Part shown: positions 34,750 to 44,333 of the stretch, one piece after another | Layout of the letters: every line of letters begins with the position of its first letter | How positions within the stretch are numbered: position 1 is the stretch's first letter | Program-made: the position numbers and the translations under genes | NCBI RefSeq assembly: GCF_017744255.1 | Contig: NZ_JAGHQP010000001.1 | Coordinates: 248,001-312,000, forward strand | DNA from: Brevundimonas sp. A19_0 | Lineage (GTDB): Bacteria > Pseudomonadota > Alphaproteobacteria > Caulobacterales > Caulobacteraceae | Length of the DNA stretch: 64,000 nucleotides | Direction: 5' to 3' | The notes under the pieces: generated by a model | Told to the model about the DNA's origin: nothing | Database searches by the model: none | The model's input: the letters and a program-made list of their open reading frames with translations, nothing else

Positions 34750-35369
34750 GCGCCCGATGTGTCCCCATCCGGCGCGGTGGTGGCGCCATCCCCGTGTCGA
34801 TCATCGACACGTCCGAACAGAAGATGATCTGCCCAGGCGCCGTTAATTTTGAGATAAGCTCGGGCCCTTCCCTCGTGCTCGAAGCCTGATTTTTCCAGCA
34901 CTTTCCGTGAGGCAATGTTCCACGGAACACATGCGGCCTCGACCCGGTGCAGCCGCAGATCGTCAAAGGCAAAGGCGACGGCTGCCCGCACAGCGGCTGT
35001 GCAATAGCCGCGTCCGGCGAAGGCCTCGCCGATCCAGTAGCCGAGCGTGGCCGTCTCGGTCACACCCCGGCGAATGTTGGACAGGGTGACCGCCCCCACC
35101 AATCGCCCCTCCGCCGCCTCGAACACGAAGAAGGGCCAGGCGTGGCCCTGCTCCCGCTCCCGACCATAGAGGGACAGACGCCGCCGGAAGGCGGCCCGGG
35201 TCAGGTCGTCCTCGGGCCAGGTCGGCTCGAACGGCACCAGATATTCGCGCGAAGCCGCCCTGAGCGCCGACCACGCCTCATAGTCTCCGGGCCGTGGCAG
35301 GCGCAGCACGACCCCCTCCGCCTGAACGGTGGGGCCGGACGACTCGCTGATCCAGTCGAGAAGGGCCAT
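34746..35369 (-). CDS. GNAT-family N-acetyltransferase (RimJ/RimL type)
   Basis: A 207-residue acetyltransferase. It has the RimJ pattern: VVLRLPRPGDYEAWSALRAA, LVGAVTLSNIRRG, TLGYWIGEAFAGRGYCTAAV (acetyl-CoA pyrophosphate loop, with the G-x-G-Y variant of Q/RxxGxG/A) and HRVEAACVPWNIASRKVLEK followed by GFEHEG. The target could be the N-terminus of a ribosomal protein or another amine. It lies 9 bp after the M16 peptidase gene and overlaps the phosphodiesterase gene by 4 bp. Confidence 0.92.
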   Translation of the reverse strand: MALLDWISESSGPTVQAEGVVLRLPRPGDYEAWSALRAASREYLVPFEPTWPEDDLTRAAFRRRLSLYGREREQGHAWPFFVFEAAEGRLVGAVTLSNIRRGVTETATLGYWIGEAFAGRGYCTAAVRAAVAFAFDDLRLHRVEAACVPWNIASRKVLEKSGFEHEGRARAYLKINGAWADHLLFGRVDDRHGDGATTAPDGDTSGA

Positions 35370-35378
35370 GGGACAGAC

Positions 35379-36644
35379 CTAGCCTGTGATGGCGCGCTCG
35401 AACAGCAGGCCCGCCGACAGCCCGACCCTCGGACCCAGTACGGCGGTGGCCGCGCGCCGGGGCTCCAGACAGGCGGCGAGGGCGACCCGCACGGCGGCGG
35501 CATCCTGGGCCTGGACCTCCTCGACCATGGCGTCGCTGTCGAGCGTATGGCCGAGCACGCAAATCTGGCCGGCCCAGCGCCCGGCGCGGGCCGCCGGGCT
35601 TTCGTCGGACATCCGGATGCTGGCCACAGCAACGGCGCGGGCCCGGTTCAGCTCCGTCTCCGTCGGTCCATCGGTTGCCAGCGCCAGCAGGGTCTCGCCA
35701 CAGACCTGGGCCAGCTCGCCGGCGCGATCGGCGGCCGCGCCCGCATAGATGCCCAGCACGCCACCGTCCGCATAGCCCTCGTGCCAGGCGTCGACGGCAT
35801 AGGCCAGGCCGCGCTCTTCCCGCGCGGTCTGGAACAGGCGCGAGGCCATCCCGCCCCCCAGGATCTCGACCCCCAGCCGCAGGGCCGGTCGACGCGAATC
35901 CGCATTGCCGAGCGAGGGGAGCAGGAAGACCAGATTCGACTGCTCGATCCGACGGGCCAACCGGGCCTCTCCTCCCTCGAAGCGGGCGGGGGGCATGGGG
36001 GTCTCCGACAGCGGCACGCCCTCGCCAAAAGCCCGCTCGACCAGAGCGAGCAGCCCGTCTTCCTCCACCGCGCCCGAGACCGACACGACGATGCGATCGG
36101 GGCGATACTGCTCGCGGCGGAAGCGTTTCAGGCGTTCCCGGTCAATGGGAGCCAGGGTCTCGACCTGTCCGAGGATGGGCCGTCCCAGCGACTGGTCGGC
36201 AAAGGCCCGGGCCTGGGCCATTTCGAACACATGGTCGTCGGGCGTGTCGAAGGCCTCGGCGATTTCCTGGGCGACCACGTCCTTTTCGCGCTCGATCTCG
36301 CCGGGCTCGAAGACCGGATGGAAGATCAGATCGGCGATGACCTGCAGGGCAGTTTCGAGGCCATCCGCCATGGCACGGACCTCGAACACGGTGCGCTCAT
36401 AGCCGGTCGAGGCATTGATCGAGCCGCCGCCGCCCTCGATGCGCTCGACGATCTCGCGCGCCGACATCTCGCCCGCCCCCTTGAACACCATATGCTCGAG
36501 GAAGTGGGACCAGCCCGACTGTTCCGCGCTTTCGTGACGCGCCCCTGCGGCAACGGCCACACAGACCGCCACGGTCTGGAGCCCGGGGATGGGATCACAG
36601 ACGACGCGGACGCCATTGGCGAGGGTGTGAAGGCGAAGGGTCAG
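35379..36644 (-). CDS. M16 family zinc peptidase, single domain pair (processing-peptidase-like)
   Basis: About 421 residues with the zinc motif HFLEH in SGWSHFLEHMVFKGAGEMSA and a downstream Glu in EREKDVVAQEIAE. The length and sequence fit the YmxG/mitochondrial-processing-peptidase-beta-like group. The first strand that starts every such protein (LTLRLHTLANGVRVVCDPIP) is encoded upstream of the first GTG in frame (36572); there is no ATG, GTG or TTG to include it. The likely start is therefore the CTG at 36644-36642, which overlaps the SURF1 stop as CTGA and has GGAAG about ten bases before it. If a GTG is used instead, the protein would begin at 36572 and lack its first strand. It probably acts in the cytoplasm, as no signal peptide is seen. 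Confidence 0.85.
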   Translation of the reverse strand: MTLRLHTLANGVRVVCDPIPGLQTVAVCVAVAAGARHESAEQSGWSHFLEHMVFKGAGEMSAREIVERIEGGGGSINASTGYERTVFEVRAMADGLETALQVIADLIFHPVFEPGEIEREKDVVAQEIAEAFDTPDDHVFEMAQARAFADQSLGRPILGQVETLAPIDRERLKRFRREQYRPDRIVVSVSGAVEEDGLLALVERAFGEGVPLSETPMPPARFEGGEARLARRIEQSNLVFLLPSLGNADSRRPALRLGVEILGGGMASRLFQTAREERGLAYAVDAWHEGYADGGVLGIYAGAAADRAGELAQVCGETLLALATDGPTETELNRARAVAVASIRMSDESPAARAGRWAGQICVLGHTLDSDAMVEEVQAQDAAAVRVALAACLEPRRAATAVLGPRVGLSAGLLFERAITG

Positions 36645-37312
36645 GACGTCAGCTTCCGGCGAAGAAGGACGAGATAGAAAGCCACCAGGGCGATTGCCAG
36701 TCCGAACCAGGTCATCGCATAGCCCAGATGGTTGTTCGAGAAGGCAGCCGGCGGCGGCGTGGGCTGAAGCGCCTCAAAGCCGTCGACCGCCCGGGTCTCG
36801 GCATAGAGGGTCAGGTCGCGGTGAACGGCCGGCACGTCGAGCGCCGCGCCGATCGCCTCATTGTCGCGCGCATAGAACCGGCCGTCTCTGGGCGGCAGGG
36901 CCATGGGGCCCGGCGCGTGGGCCTCTCGTGCCACTGCGGTAACGATCAGGGGGCCGTCCAGCCTCGGTCGCGCGCTGATGGTCTCTGCGACAAAGCCGAG
37001 ATCGAGGATGTAGCCGACGCAGGCCGTAATCAGCCGGACCCCGGGCGTGCCGTCATGGATGGACTGCAACTCCACCGACCGCCGGCCCGCCGTGGCAGGA
37101 CAGGTCAGGCTCACGCGCTCGAACGGCACCGGGGCGCCCTGCGCCAGGGGGCGCGGGTCGGCGGAGGCCGCCGCCTCGGCACGCGCGATGAGGTCCTCTT
37201 TCCACTGCAACCGCTGCACCTGCCAGATGCCGAGCGAGAGCAGCAGGACGAGGGCCAGCCCGGCGGCAATCGTCAGCCCCCAGGGGATCCGGCGCATGAC
37301 GGGTTCAGACAT
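36641..37312 (-). CDS. SURF1 family cytochrome oxidase assembly protein
   Basis: A 223-residue protein with two transmembrane helices flanking a periplasmic domain: an N-terminal helix (TIAAGLALVLLLSLGIWQVQ) followed by RLQWKEDLIARAE, and a C-terminal helix in GYAMTWFGLAIALVAFYLVL, preceded by the conserved NNHLGYA. SURF1 helps insert or present heme a to subunit I of aa3 oxidases. It overlaps the DUF983 gene by 8 bp and is followed by the M16 gene at a CTGA overlap. The genes around it are the structural and assembly genes of the same oxidase. Confidence 0.93.
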   Translation of the reverse strand: MSEPVMRRIPWGLTIAAGLALVLLLSLGIWQVQRLQWKEDLIARAEAAASADPRPLAQGAPVPFERVSLTCPATAGRRSVELQSIHDGTPGVRLITACVGYILDLGFVAETISARPRLDGPLIVTAVAREAHAPGPMALPPRDGRFYARDNEAIGAALDVPAVHRDLTLYAETRAVDGFEALQPTPPPAAFSNNHLGYAMTWFGLAIALVAFYLVLLRRKLTS

Positions 37313-37697
37313 GGGGTCCCTCCGCAGTCCGCGCGTGTCGCATCTGGAGTGCGATCATCAGCCCCTTGCCCGGGCGCATCAGCCCGAAGGACAGGGCCAG
37401 CACCAGCGGAACGGCCAGCCCCAGCAACACCCACAGGGGCGGCTGGAAGGCGATCTGGATCGCCAGGGCCAGGAAGGTCGAGATGCCGCCCGAGATCTGC
37501 ATGATGAAGACGGCGGCGCCGTCCCCCGTGTTCAGCCGGGTGAAGTCCGTGCCGCAGACGGCGCACCGCTCGACCACCTTCAGAAAGCCGGCGAACAGCT
37601 TGCCCTGCCCGCAACGCGGGCAGCGACAAAGCAAACCGGCGCGGATCGAATCGACCCGCGCCGGCAAGGAAGAATCCGGCTGACGCCGCTCCGTCAC
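37305..37697 (-). CDS. DUF983 small membrane protein of the oxidase cluster
   Basis: A 130-residue protein with two N-terminal CxxC pairs (CRCPRCGQGKLF and RCAVCGTDF), a likely zinc-ribbon, and two transmembrane helices (about 65-110). DUF983 genes are found regularly in alphaproteobacterial cox operons, but the role is unknown. Its start overlaps the ctaE stop by 4 bp and its end overlaps SURF1 by 8 bp, so it is translationally coupled to both. Confidence 0.9.
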   Translation of the reverse strand: MTERRQPDSSLPARVDSIRAGLLCRCPRCGQGKLFAGFLKVVERCAVCGTDFTRLNTGDGAAVFIMQISGGISTFLALAIQIAFQPPLWVLLGLAVPLVLALSFGLMRPGKGLMIALQMRHARTAEGPHV

Positions 37698-38590
37698 CCG
37701 AAGATGACGTAGACGAAGGCGAACAGGAACAGCCAGACGACGTCGACGAAGTGCCAGTACCAGGCCGCGGCCTCGAAGCCGAAATGCTTCTCGGGCGACA
37801 TCTGGCCGGCCATCAGGCGCAGCAGGCAGACGGTCAGGAACAGGGTGCCGATCAGCACGTGGAAGCCGTGGAAACCGGTCGCCATGAAGAAGATCGACCC
37901 GTACAGGCCCGAGTTGGCGGCCGCCTCGTTGAAGAACAGGTTCTCGTGGATGATGTGGTTGTACTCATAGGCCTGCACGCCCGTGAACAGCACGCCGAGC
38001 AGCACGGTGATCAGCAGGCCCAGCTTGGCGCCCTTGCGGTCGCCGACCTGCAGGGCGTGGTGCGCCCAGGTGACCGTCGTGCCGCTGAGCAGCAGGATGA
38101 CGGTGTTCAGCAGCGGCAGTTGCCAGGCATCGAGGGTCTCGATGCCCTTGGGCGGCCACAGGGTCGTGCCGTCCGGGTTGGTCCAGGCCGCGGCCGTGTC
38201 GGTCCAGAAGCTGATTGCCGGGATGTGGGCGCGCGCCTCGTTGAACACGGACATTTCGAAGAACATCCAGAAGAAGGCGGCGAAGAACATCACTTCCGAG
38301 GCGATGAACAGCACCATGCCGTAGCGCAGGCCGATCGACACGACCGGGGTGTGGTCGCCCTGGCGGCTTTCCTTGATGATGTCGCTCCACCAGCCGAACA
38401 TCGAATAGAGCACGCCCGCCAGACCGGCGAAGAACAGCCACATGGTGCCGGCCTCAAGGCCGAACACGCCCTTCATCCAGGCCACGGCGCCGACCATCAT
38501 GACGGTGACGGCGATTGACGAGACCAGCGGCCAGGGGCTGGGATTGACCAGATGATAGTCGTGATGAGGAGCGGCGTGCGCGTCAGCCAT
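37694..38590 (-). CDS. ctaE: Cytochrome c oxidase subunit III
   Basis: A 298-residue protein with seven transmembrane helices. Recognisable are HDYHLVNPSPWPLVSS, YGMVLFIASEVMFFAAFFW followed by MFFEMS, LLNTVILLLSGTTVTWAHHA, TGFHGFHVLIGTLFL and the end WYWHFVDVVWLFLFAFVYV. It is the third core subunit of the aa3 oxidase and stabilises subunit I. It is 48 bp downstream of ctaG and overlaps DUF983 by 4 bp. Confidence 0.97.
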   Translation of the reverse strand: MADAHAAPHHDYHLVNPSPWPLVSSIAVTVMMVGAVAWMKGVFGLEAGTMWLFFAGLAGVLYSMFGWWSDIIKESRQGDHTPVVSIGLRYGMVLFIASEVMFFAAFFWMFFEMSVFNEARAHIPAISFWTDTAAAWTNPDGTTLWPPKGIETLDAWQLPLLNTVILLLSGTTVTWAHHALQVGDRKGAKLGLLITVLLGVLFTGVQAYEYNHIIHENLFFNEAAANSGLYGSIFFMATGFHGFHVLIGTLFLTVCLLRLMAGQMSPEKHFGFEAAAWYWHFVDVVWLFLFAFVYVIFG

Positions 38591-38638
38591 TCTGGGGTCT
38601 CTTGCTCTCGGATAGACTCGTGACTGGCCCTATAGCGG

Positions 38639-39202
38639 TCACGATCCCGTCACGCCAGACTCTGACGCAACAGATGAGGGATCAAATCCCTTGGTCGGGT
38701 AGAAGGTGTAGCTGAGGGTGATCTGGGTCACGCCCCGGCCCTCGGGATCGGTGGCCAGTTCGGGGGCCACGAAATACTGGACGGGGAAGCGCATGGTCTC
38801 CCCCGCCGGGATGACCTGGCCGTCGAAGCAGAAGCACTGCAGCTTCTGGAAATAGGCGCCGGCCCGCTCGGGCACGACGTTGTAGGCGGCCGTCGCCCCG
38901 ATCGGCTGGTCCGAGGTGTTGGTCACCTCGAAATAGGCCATGCCGGTCTCACCGATGCGCACGCGCTGCTGCAGCTGCTCGGCCTTGAAGGTCATGGGCA
39001 GGTCGCGGACGTTGGTGTCGAAGCGCACCAGCACCGTCTCGTCGAGAATCACATCGGGGGCGGCCTCGGCCTTGCGGACCGTGCCGTCGAAGCCCGTCAC
39101 CTGGCAGAACAGCTGGTAGAGGGGCACGGCCGCAAAGGCCGCGCCGGTCATCAGCATGACCACGCCGCCACAGATCAGGGCAATCAGGTTCGAGCGGTTC
39201 AT
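38639..39202 (-). CDS. ctaG: Copper-delivery protein for cytochrome oxidase (Cox11/CtaG)
   Basis: A 187-residue protein with one N-terminal membrane helix and a periplasmic beta-sandwich. The Cu(I) ligands are in LQCFCFDGQ (CxC, about residue 121), and the N-terminal YQLFCQVTGFDGT and C-terminal YTFYPTKGF are signature stretches. It delivers copper to the CuB site of subunit I. Its start overlaps the stop of the small upstream gene by 4 bp. Confidence 0.96.
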   Translation of the reverse strand: MNRSNLIALICGGVVMLMTGAAFAAVPLYQLFCQVTGFDGTVRKAEAAPDVILDETVLVRFDTNVRDLPMTFKAEQLQQRVRIGETGMAYFEVTNTSDQPIGATAAYNVVPERAGAYFQKLQCFCFDGQVIPAGETMRFPVQYFVAPELATDPEGRGVTQITLSYTFYPTKGFDPSSVASESGVTGS

Positions 39203-39393
39203 GACCGGTCCATCGGCAGCGCCGCCGGGGCTTCGGCGACGGCGGTCGTCTCCAGCGCCTTGCGGGCCTCGATGTTCTGCTTCAGCCGCAGGAAGGTGGT
39301 CAGGAAGACCAGCACGATGAAGGCCACCAGTCCCAGCGCAATCCAGAGATTGCGGCGTTTGCGGGCGGTCAGTTCTTCGTCGGTCAGGCGCAT
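39199..39393 (-). CDS. Small single-TM protein of the cox cluster (CoxF-like)
   Basis: A 64-residue protein: basic N-terminus (RLTDEELTARKRRN), one transmembrane helix (LWIALGLVAFIVLVFLTTFL) and a short tail. Small one-helix proteins in this position, between ctaB and ctaG, are common in alphaproteobacterial cox clusters and have been called CoxF; no activity is known. The ATG at 39393 lies inside the end of ctaB; a GTG three codons earlier is the alternative. It has no clear ribosome site and is probably translated by coupling to ctaB. Confidence 0.8.
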   Translation of the reverse strand: MRLTDEELTARKRRNLWIALGLVAFIVLVFLTTFLRLKQNIEARKALETTAVAEAPAALPMDRS

Positions 39394-40376
39394 GAGGGGC
39401 ACACCAGCGGGGATGCGGGCAGATTCTCGACCAGAAGGGCCAAAAATAGCAGCATCAGATACAGGATCGAATAGGCGAACAGGTTTCGCGCCGGTTTGGC
39501 GTCAATCCGCACATCATACAATGCGGCCTCTCGTCCCACGGCCGGGCCTCCGTGGACGCGGTCGGCCTCGGGCTGGTCCCCCGCCCGACTGCGCCACAGG
39601 CGAAACGCCAGCAGCAGGAACAGAAGCCCGCCCACGACCGACACACCCAGATAGAGCGGCCCGCCCAGATCGGTCAGGCCCGGCACGATGGCCACCGGCA
39701 CCAGAACCAGGCTGTAGATCAGGATCTGCAGGCGGGTGGAGCGCGCGCCCTTGACCACCGGCATCATCGGAATGCCGGCCCGCGCATAGTCGCCTGCCGA
39801 ATAGAGCGCCAGCGCCCAGGAGTGCGGCGGGGTCCACAGGAAGATGATCAGGAACAGCAACCAGGCCTGCCAGGGCGCGTCCCCCGTCACGGCGGCCCAG
39901 CCGATCACCGGCGGAAAGGCGCCCGCGGCCCCGCCGATGACGATGTTCTGCGGCGTCCGCCGCTTGAGCATCAGGGTGTAGAAGCCGGCGTAATAGACGA
40001 TGGTCAGGGCCAGCAGACCCGCTGCGACCCAGTTCGTGTTCATGCCCAGCAGCATGACCGAGAACAGCGACAGGATGACCCCGAAGGCGAGGGCGTCATT
40101 CTTGTTGACCCGGCCGGCGGCGACGGGGCGGCCCCGGGTGCGCTTCATCAGGGCATCGGTTTCGCCCTCCAGCCCCATGTTGAGGGCACCGGCGGCCCCT
40201 GCCCCTACGGCAATGCACAGTACGGCGATGGCGGCGACCAGCGGGTTGATTGATCCCGGCGCGACCAGCAGTCCGGTGACCGCGGTGAAGATCACCAGCG
40301 ACATCACGCGCGGCTTCAGCAGCTGGAAATAGTCTCCCGGCTGGGCAGTCGACAATTTGGGCCGGGCGTCGCTCAT
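39384..40376 (-). CDS. ctaB: Protoheme IX farnesyltransferase (heme O synthase)
   Basis: A 330-residue UbiA-type prenyltransferase with about nine transmembrane helices. The first Asp-rich region is GALNMGLEGETDALMKRTRG, the usual N-x-x-x-D-x-x-x-D motif, followed by RPVAAGRV; the second site is at SAGDYARAGIPMMPVV, with FLWTPPHSWALAL between. It makes heme O from heme B, the precursor of the heme a used by the neighbouring oxidase. It lies 107 bp after ctaD, with GC-rich hairpin sequence in the gap that may tune expression of the downstream genes. Confidence 0.96.
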   Translation of the reverse strand: MSDARPKLSTAQPGDYFQLLKPRVMSLVIFTAVTGLLVAPGSINPLVAAIAVLCIAVGAGAAGALNMGLEGETDALMKRTRGRPVAAGRVNKNDALAFGVILSLFSVMLLGMNTNWVAAGLLALTIVYYAGFYTLMLKRRTPQNIVIGGAAGAFPPVIGWAAVTGDAPWQAWLLFLIIFLWTPPHSWALALYSAGDYARAGIPMMPVVKGARSTRLQILIYSLVLVPVAIVPGLTDLGGPLYLGVSVVGGLLFLLLAFRLWRSRAGDQPEADRVHGGPAVGREAALYDVRIDAKPARNLFAYSILYLMLLFLALLVENLPASPLVCPSCA

Positions 40377-40483
40377 GGGGAAAAAGACCTAGGGGTCCCT
40401 TGAAAGGCCGGGACCGCCCCCTCGCAAGGAAGGGACGGCCCCGGGACGTCGACTTCAGATCGTCAGGGCCGATGCCCGGTCGA

Positions 40484-42160
<1,677 letters not shown>

Positions 42161-43138
42161 TTATTGAGCGGCGGCGGGGGTGGCCGCCGTATCTTCGGTG
42201 GAGGGGGCCTCGGCGGCGGGCGCCTCGGCAGCCGGCGCCTCTTCGGCAGCGGCGGCTTCAGCGGCGGCCGCAGCCTCCGCATCGGCAGCAGCCGTCATGG
42301 ATCCACCCTTCGAGGCGACCCAGGCGGCGAACTCGGCCTCGGTCACCACGCGGATCTCGATCGGCATGAAGGCGTGATCGACACCGCACAGCTCCGAGCA
42401 CTGGCCGTAATAGACACCGGTGCGCTCGGCGCGGAACCAGGTCTCGTTGGTGCGGCCGGGCACGGCGTCGGTCTTCAGGCCGAAGGCCGGCAGGGCGACC
42501 GAGTGGATCACGTCCGAGGCGGTGACCAGCAGACGCACGGTCTTGCCGACCGGAACCACCATCGGCTCATCGGCTGCCAGACGGTAGGGCACGTTGCGGG
42601 CGAGGGCGTCCTCTTCCGGCAGCATGTTGGAGATGTACTCCGACACGGCCTGATCCGGATATTCATAGGCCCAGTTCCACTGGTTGCCGGTCACCTTCAC
42701 GGTCAGGTCGGGATCGGGCATGTCCTCGTAGTCATAGAGCAGGCGGAACGAGAACAGGGCGATCACCAGCAGGATCACGACCGGAAGGACCGTCCAGATC
42801 ACCTCGACCAGGGTGTTGTGGCTCCAGCGAGCCGGCACCGGGTTGGACTTCTTGTTGTAGCGAACCACGACCCAGATCAGCAGGCCCAGCACCAGCAGGA
42901 CGATGGCGGTGATTACCGGCAGCAGGATCACATTGTGGAACCAGATGGCGTCGTGCTTCAGCGGCGACGCTGCGGGCTGCAGGTCGATGCCGCCGGGCGT
43001 GGGCTGACCCAGCAGGTCCTGGGCGAAGGCGGGCATGGCCGAAGCCCCCACCATGATCGTGGCGCCGATCGAAGCGGTCACTGCCGCCGTGGCTGCCTTA
43101 AGGGCGCGAATGCCCGATGCCATCGCAGACGTCCTCAT
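42161..43138 (-). CDS. ctaC: Cytochrome c oxidase subunit II (CuA subunit)
   Basis: A 325-residue subunit: signal peptide (cleavage after AFAQ), two transmembrane helices (about 65-130) and the periplasmic cupredoxin domain. The CuA site is intact: the first His in DVIHSVALPAFG and GQCSELCGVDHAFMPIEI, with two Cys, Glu, His and Met. The C-terminal 45 residues are an unusual Ala/Glu/Pro-rich run built from repeats of AEAP and AAAEE. The ATG at 43138 has AGGAAAG before it; an ATG 15 codons upstream would give an unlikely longer leader. It begins the long oxidase operon. Confidence 0.96.
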   Translation of the reverse strand: MRTSAMASGIRALKAATAAVTASIGATIMVGASAMPAFAQDLLGQPTPGGIDLQPAASPLKHDAIWFHNVILLPVITAIVLLVLGLLIWVVVRYNKKSNPVPARWSHNTLVEVIWTVLPVVILLVIALFSFRLLYDYEDMPDPDLTVKVTGNQWNWAYEYPDQAVSEYISNMLPEEDALARNVPYRLAADEPMVVPVGKTVRLLVTASDVIHSVALPAFGLKTDAVPGRTNETWFRAERTGVYYGQCSELCGVDHAFMPIEIRVVTEAEFAAWVASKGGSMTAAADAEAAAAAEAAAAEEAPAAEAPAAEAPSTEDTAATPAAAQ

Positions 43139-43307
43139 CTCAAACTTTCCTACGAGCGATCTGCGAACGGATCGCAGACGCACCCGGCCCCTCGGGCGTA
43201 GTGTGATGGGCGGTCCTTATCCCCCTGTTTCGCGATTGCCAAGCGACGGAGACGCATCAAAGCCACTCCATGACGCCGCACCCGGAAATTAAATCGCCTT
43301 CATGTTT

Positions 43308-43323
43308 TGCAAGCTACCTTGCA
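43308..43323. promoter_or_regulatory. Candidate PadR operator
   Basis: TGCAAG (43308-43313) and CTTGCA (43318-43323) form a perfect dyad with a 4-bp centre, and a third related site, TAGCTTGCGATAG, lies at about 43332-43344. They are 50-65 bp before the padR start, in the divergent region to ctaC, and suit autoregulation. Confidence 0.5.
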
Positions 43324-43370
43324 GTGACCAATAGCTTGCGATAGCCAATGGGCCATTAAAGGAGGCCCAT

Positions 43371-43742
43371 TTGCCCGAGCCGATTGAAATCCAGCTTAAG
43401 AAGGGAGTGCTGGGACTGTGCGTCCTGGCGCTGCTCGCGCGGGAAGACAGCTATGCCTATGAGATCGCCAGCCGCCTGTCGGACGCGATCGACATGGGCG
43501 AAGGCACCATCTACCCGCTCATGCGCCGCATGCAGAGCGACGGGTGGGTCGAGACCTATCTGGTCGAATCGCCCGCCGGCCCGTCCCGCAAATACTATCG
43601 CCTGACCAAGGCGGGGCATCAGGCCCTGCAGGGTCAGGGCCGCGAGTGGCGCCGGTTCGCCGACGCGGTCGACAGCCTGGTCGCCGGCGACGCGACCACC
43701 GCACCCGAAACACCCGACACCCAAGAGGGGGGAGACGCCTGA
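43371..43742 (+). CDS. PadR-family transcriptional regulator
   Basis: A 123-residue regulator with the PadR N-terminal winged helix: LKKGVLGLCVLALLAREDSY, AYEIASRLSDAIDMGEGTIY, PLMRRMQSDGWVETYLVESP and RKYYRLTKAG. The start is TTG at 43371, supported by AAAGGAGG immediately upstream. The C-terminus is short, so it belongs to the small PadR-s2 class. The stop overlaps the next start (TGATG), and the following DUF1700 and GIN-domain genes form the well-known PadR-DUF1700-adhesin-like cassette. It probably represses its own operon through the upstream dyad. Confidence 0.93.
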   Translation: MPEPIEIQLKKGVLGLCVLALLAREDSYAYEIASRLSDAIDMGEGTIYPLMRRMQSDGWVETYLVESPAGPSRKYYRLTKAGHQALQGQGREWRRFADAVDSLVAGDATTAPETPDTQEGGDA

Positions 43743-44311
43743 TGACCCGCGCCGAATTCATGTCCCGGCTCAAGACCGGTCTGGTCGGCATGCCGACCAG
43801 CGCCGCCGCGGACATTCTCAACGACTACGAATCGCATTTCGAGGACGGCCTGGCCGAGGGGCGCAGCGAATCCGAGGTGGCCGAGGCGCTCGGCGACCCG
43901 GACCGGCTGGCGCGCGAACTGAAGGCCGAGGCGGGCATTCGTCGCTGGCATCAGGAGCAGAACCCCTCCTCCGCCACGGCTGCGATCCTCGCCGTGCTGG
44001 GGCTGGGCGCCCTCGACATCCTGTTCCTGCTGCCGCTGCTGATGAGTGTGATCGGCGTGATCCTTGGCGGCTACGCGGCGGCACTCGGCTTCTTTGCCGC
44101 GGGCCTGGGAATCATGGTGGCCGGCCCCTTTGCGTCCCCGCCTGGCGGCGCCTTCGCGGCCATCCTCGCCGGCCTGGGCTTCATGGCCGCCTCGGTGACG
44201 ATCGCCGCCATCCTGACCGTCTTCTCGATCTGGCTGGTCAACGGCGTCGTCTGGTTCGCCCGTCTCCACTATCGCCTGCTCAAGCCCGCGCTTGAGCCCC
44301 AGGCTTCCTGA
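43742..44311 (+). CDS. DUF1700 family membrane protein
   Basis: A 189-residue protein. The cytoplasmic N-terminus is the DUF1700 helix bundle (TRAEFMSRLKTGLVGMPTSA, DILNDYESHFEDGLAEGRSE, EVAEALGDPDRLARELKAEA), and about four transmembrane helices follow. In other bacteria this domain pairs with PadR and with DUF4097/GIN-type proteins; a signalling role has been proposed for that cassette but is not established here. It overlaps padR by 1 bp. Confidence 0.9.
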   Translation: MTRAEFMSRLKTGLVGMPTSAAADILNDYESHFEDGLAEGRSESEVAEALGDPDRLARELKAEAGIRRWHQEQNPSSATAAILAVLGLGALDILFLLPLLMSVIGVILGGYAAALGFFAAGLGIMVAGPFASPPGGAFAAILAGLGFMAASVTIAAILTVFSIWLVNGVVWFARLHYRLLKPALEPQAS

Positions 44312-44333
44312 ATCCCTGTCCCGGAGAATCATC

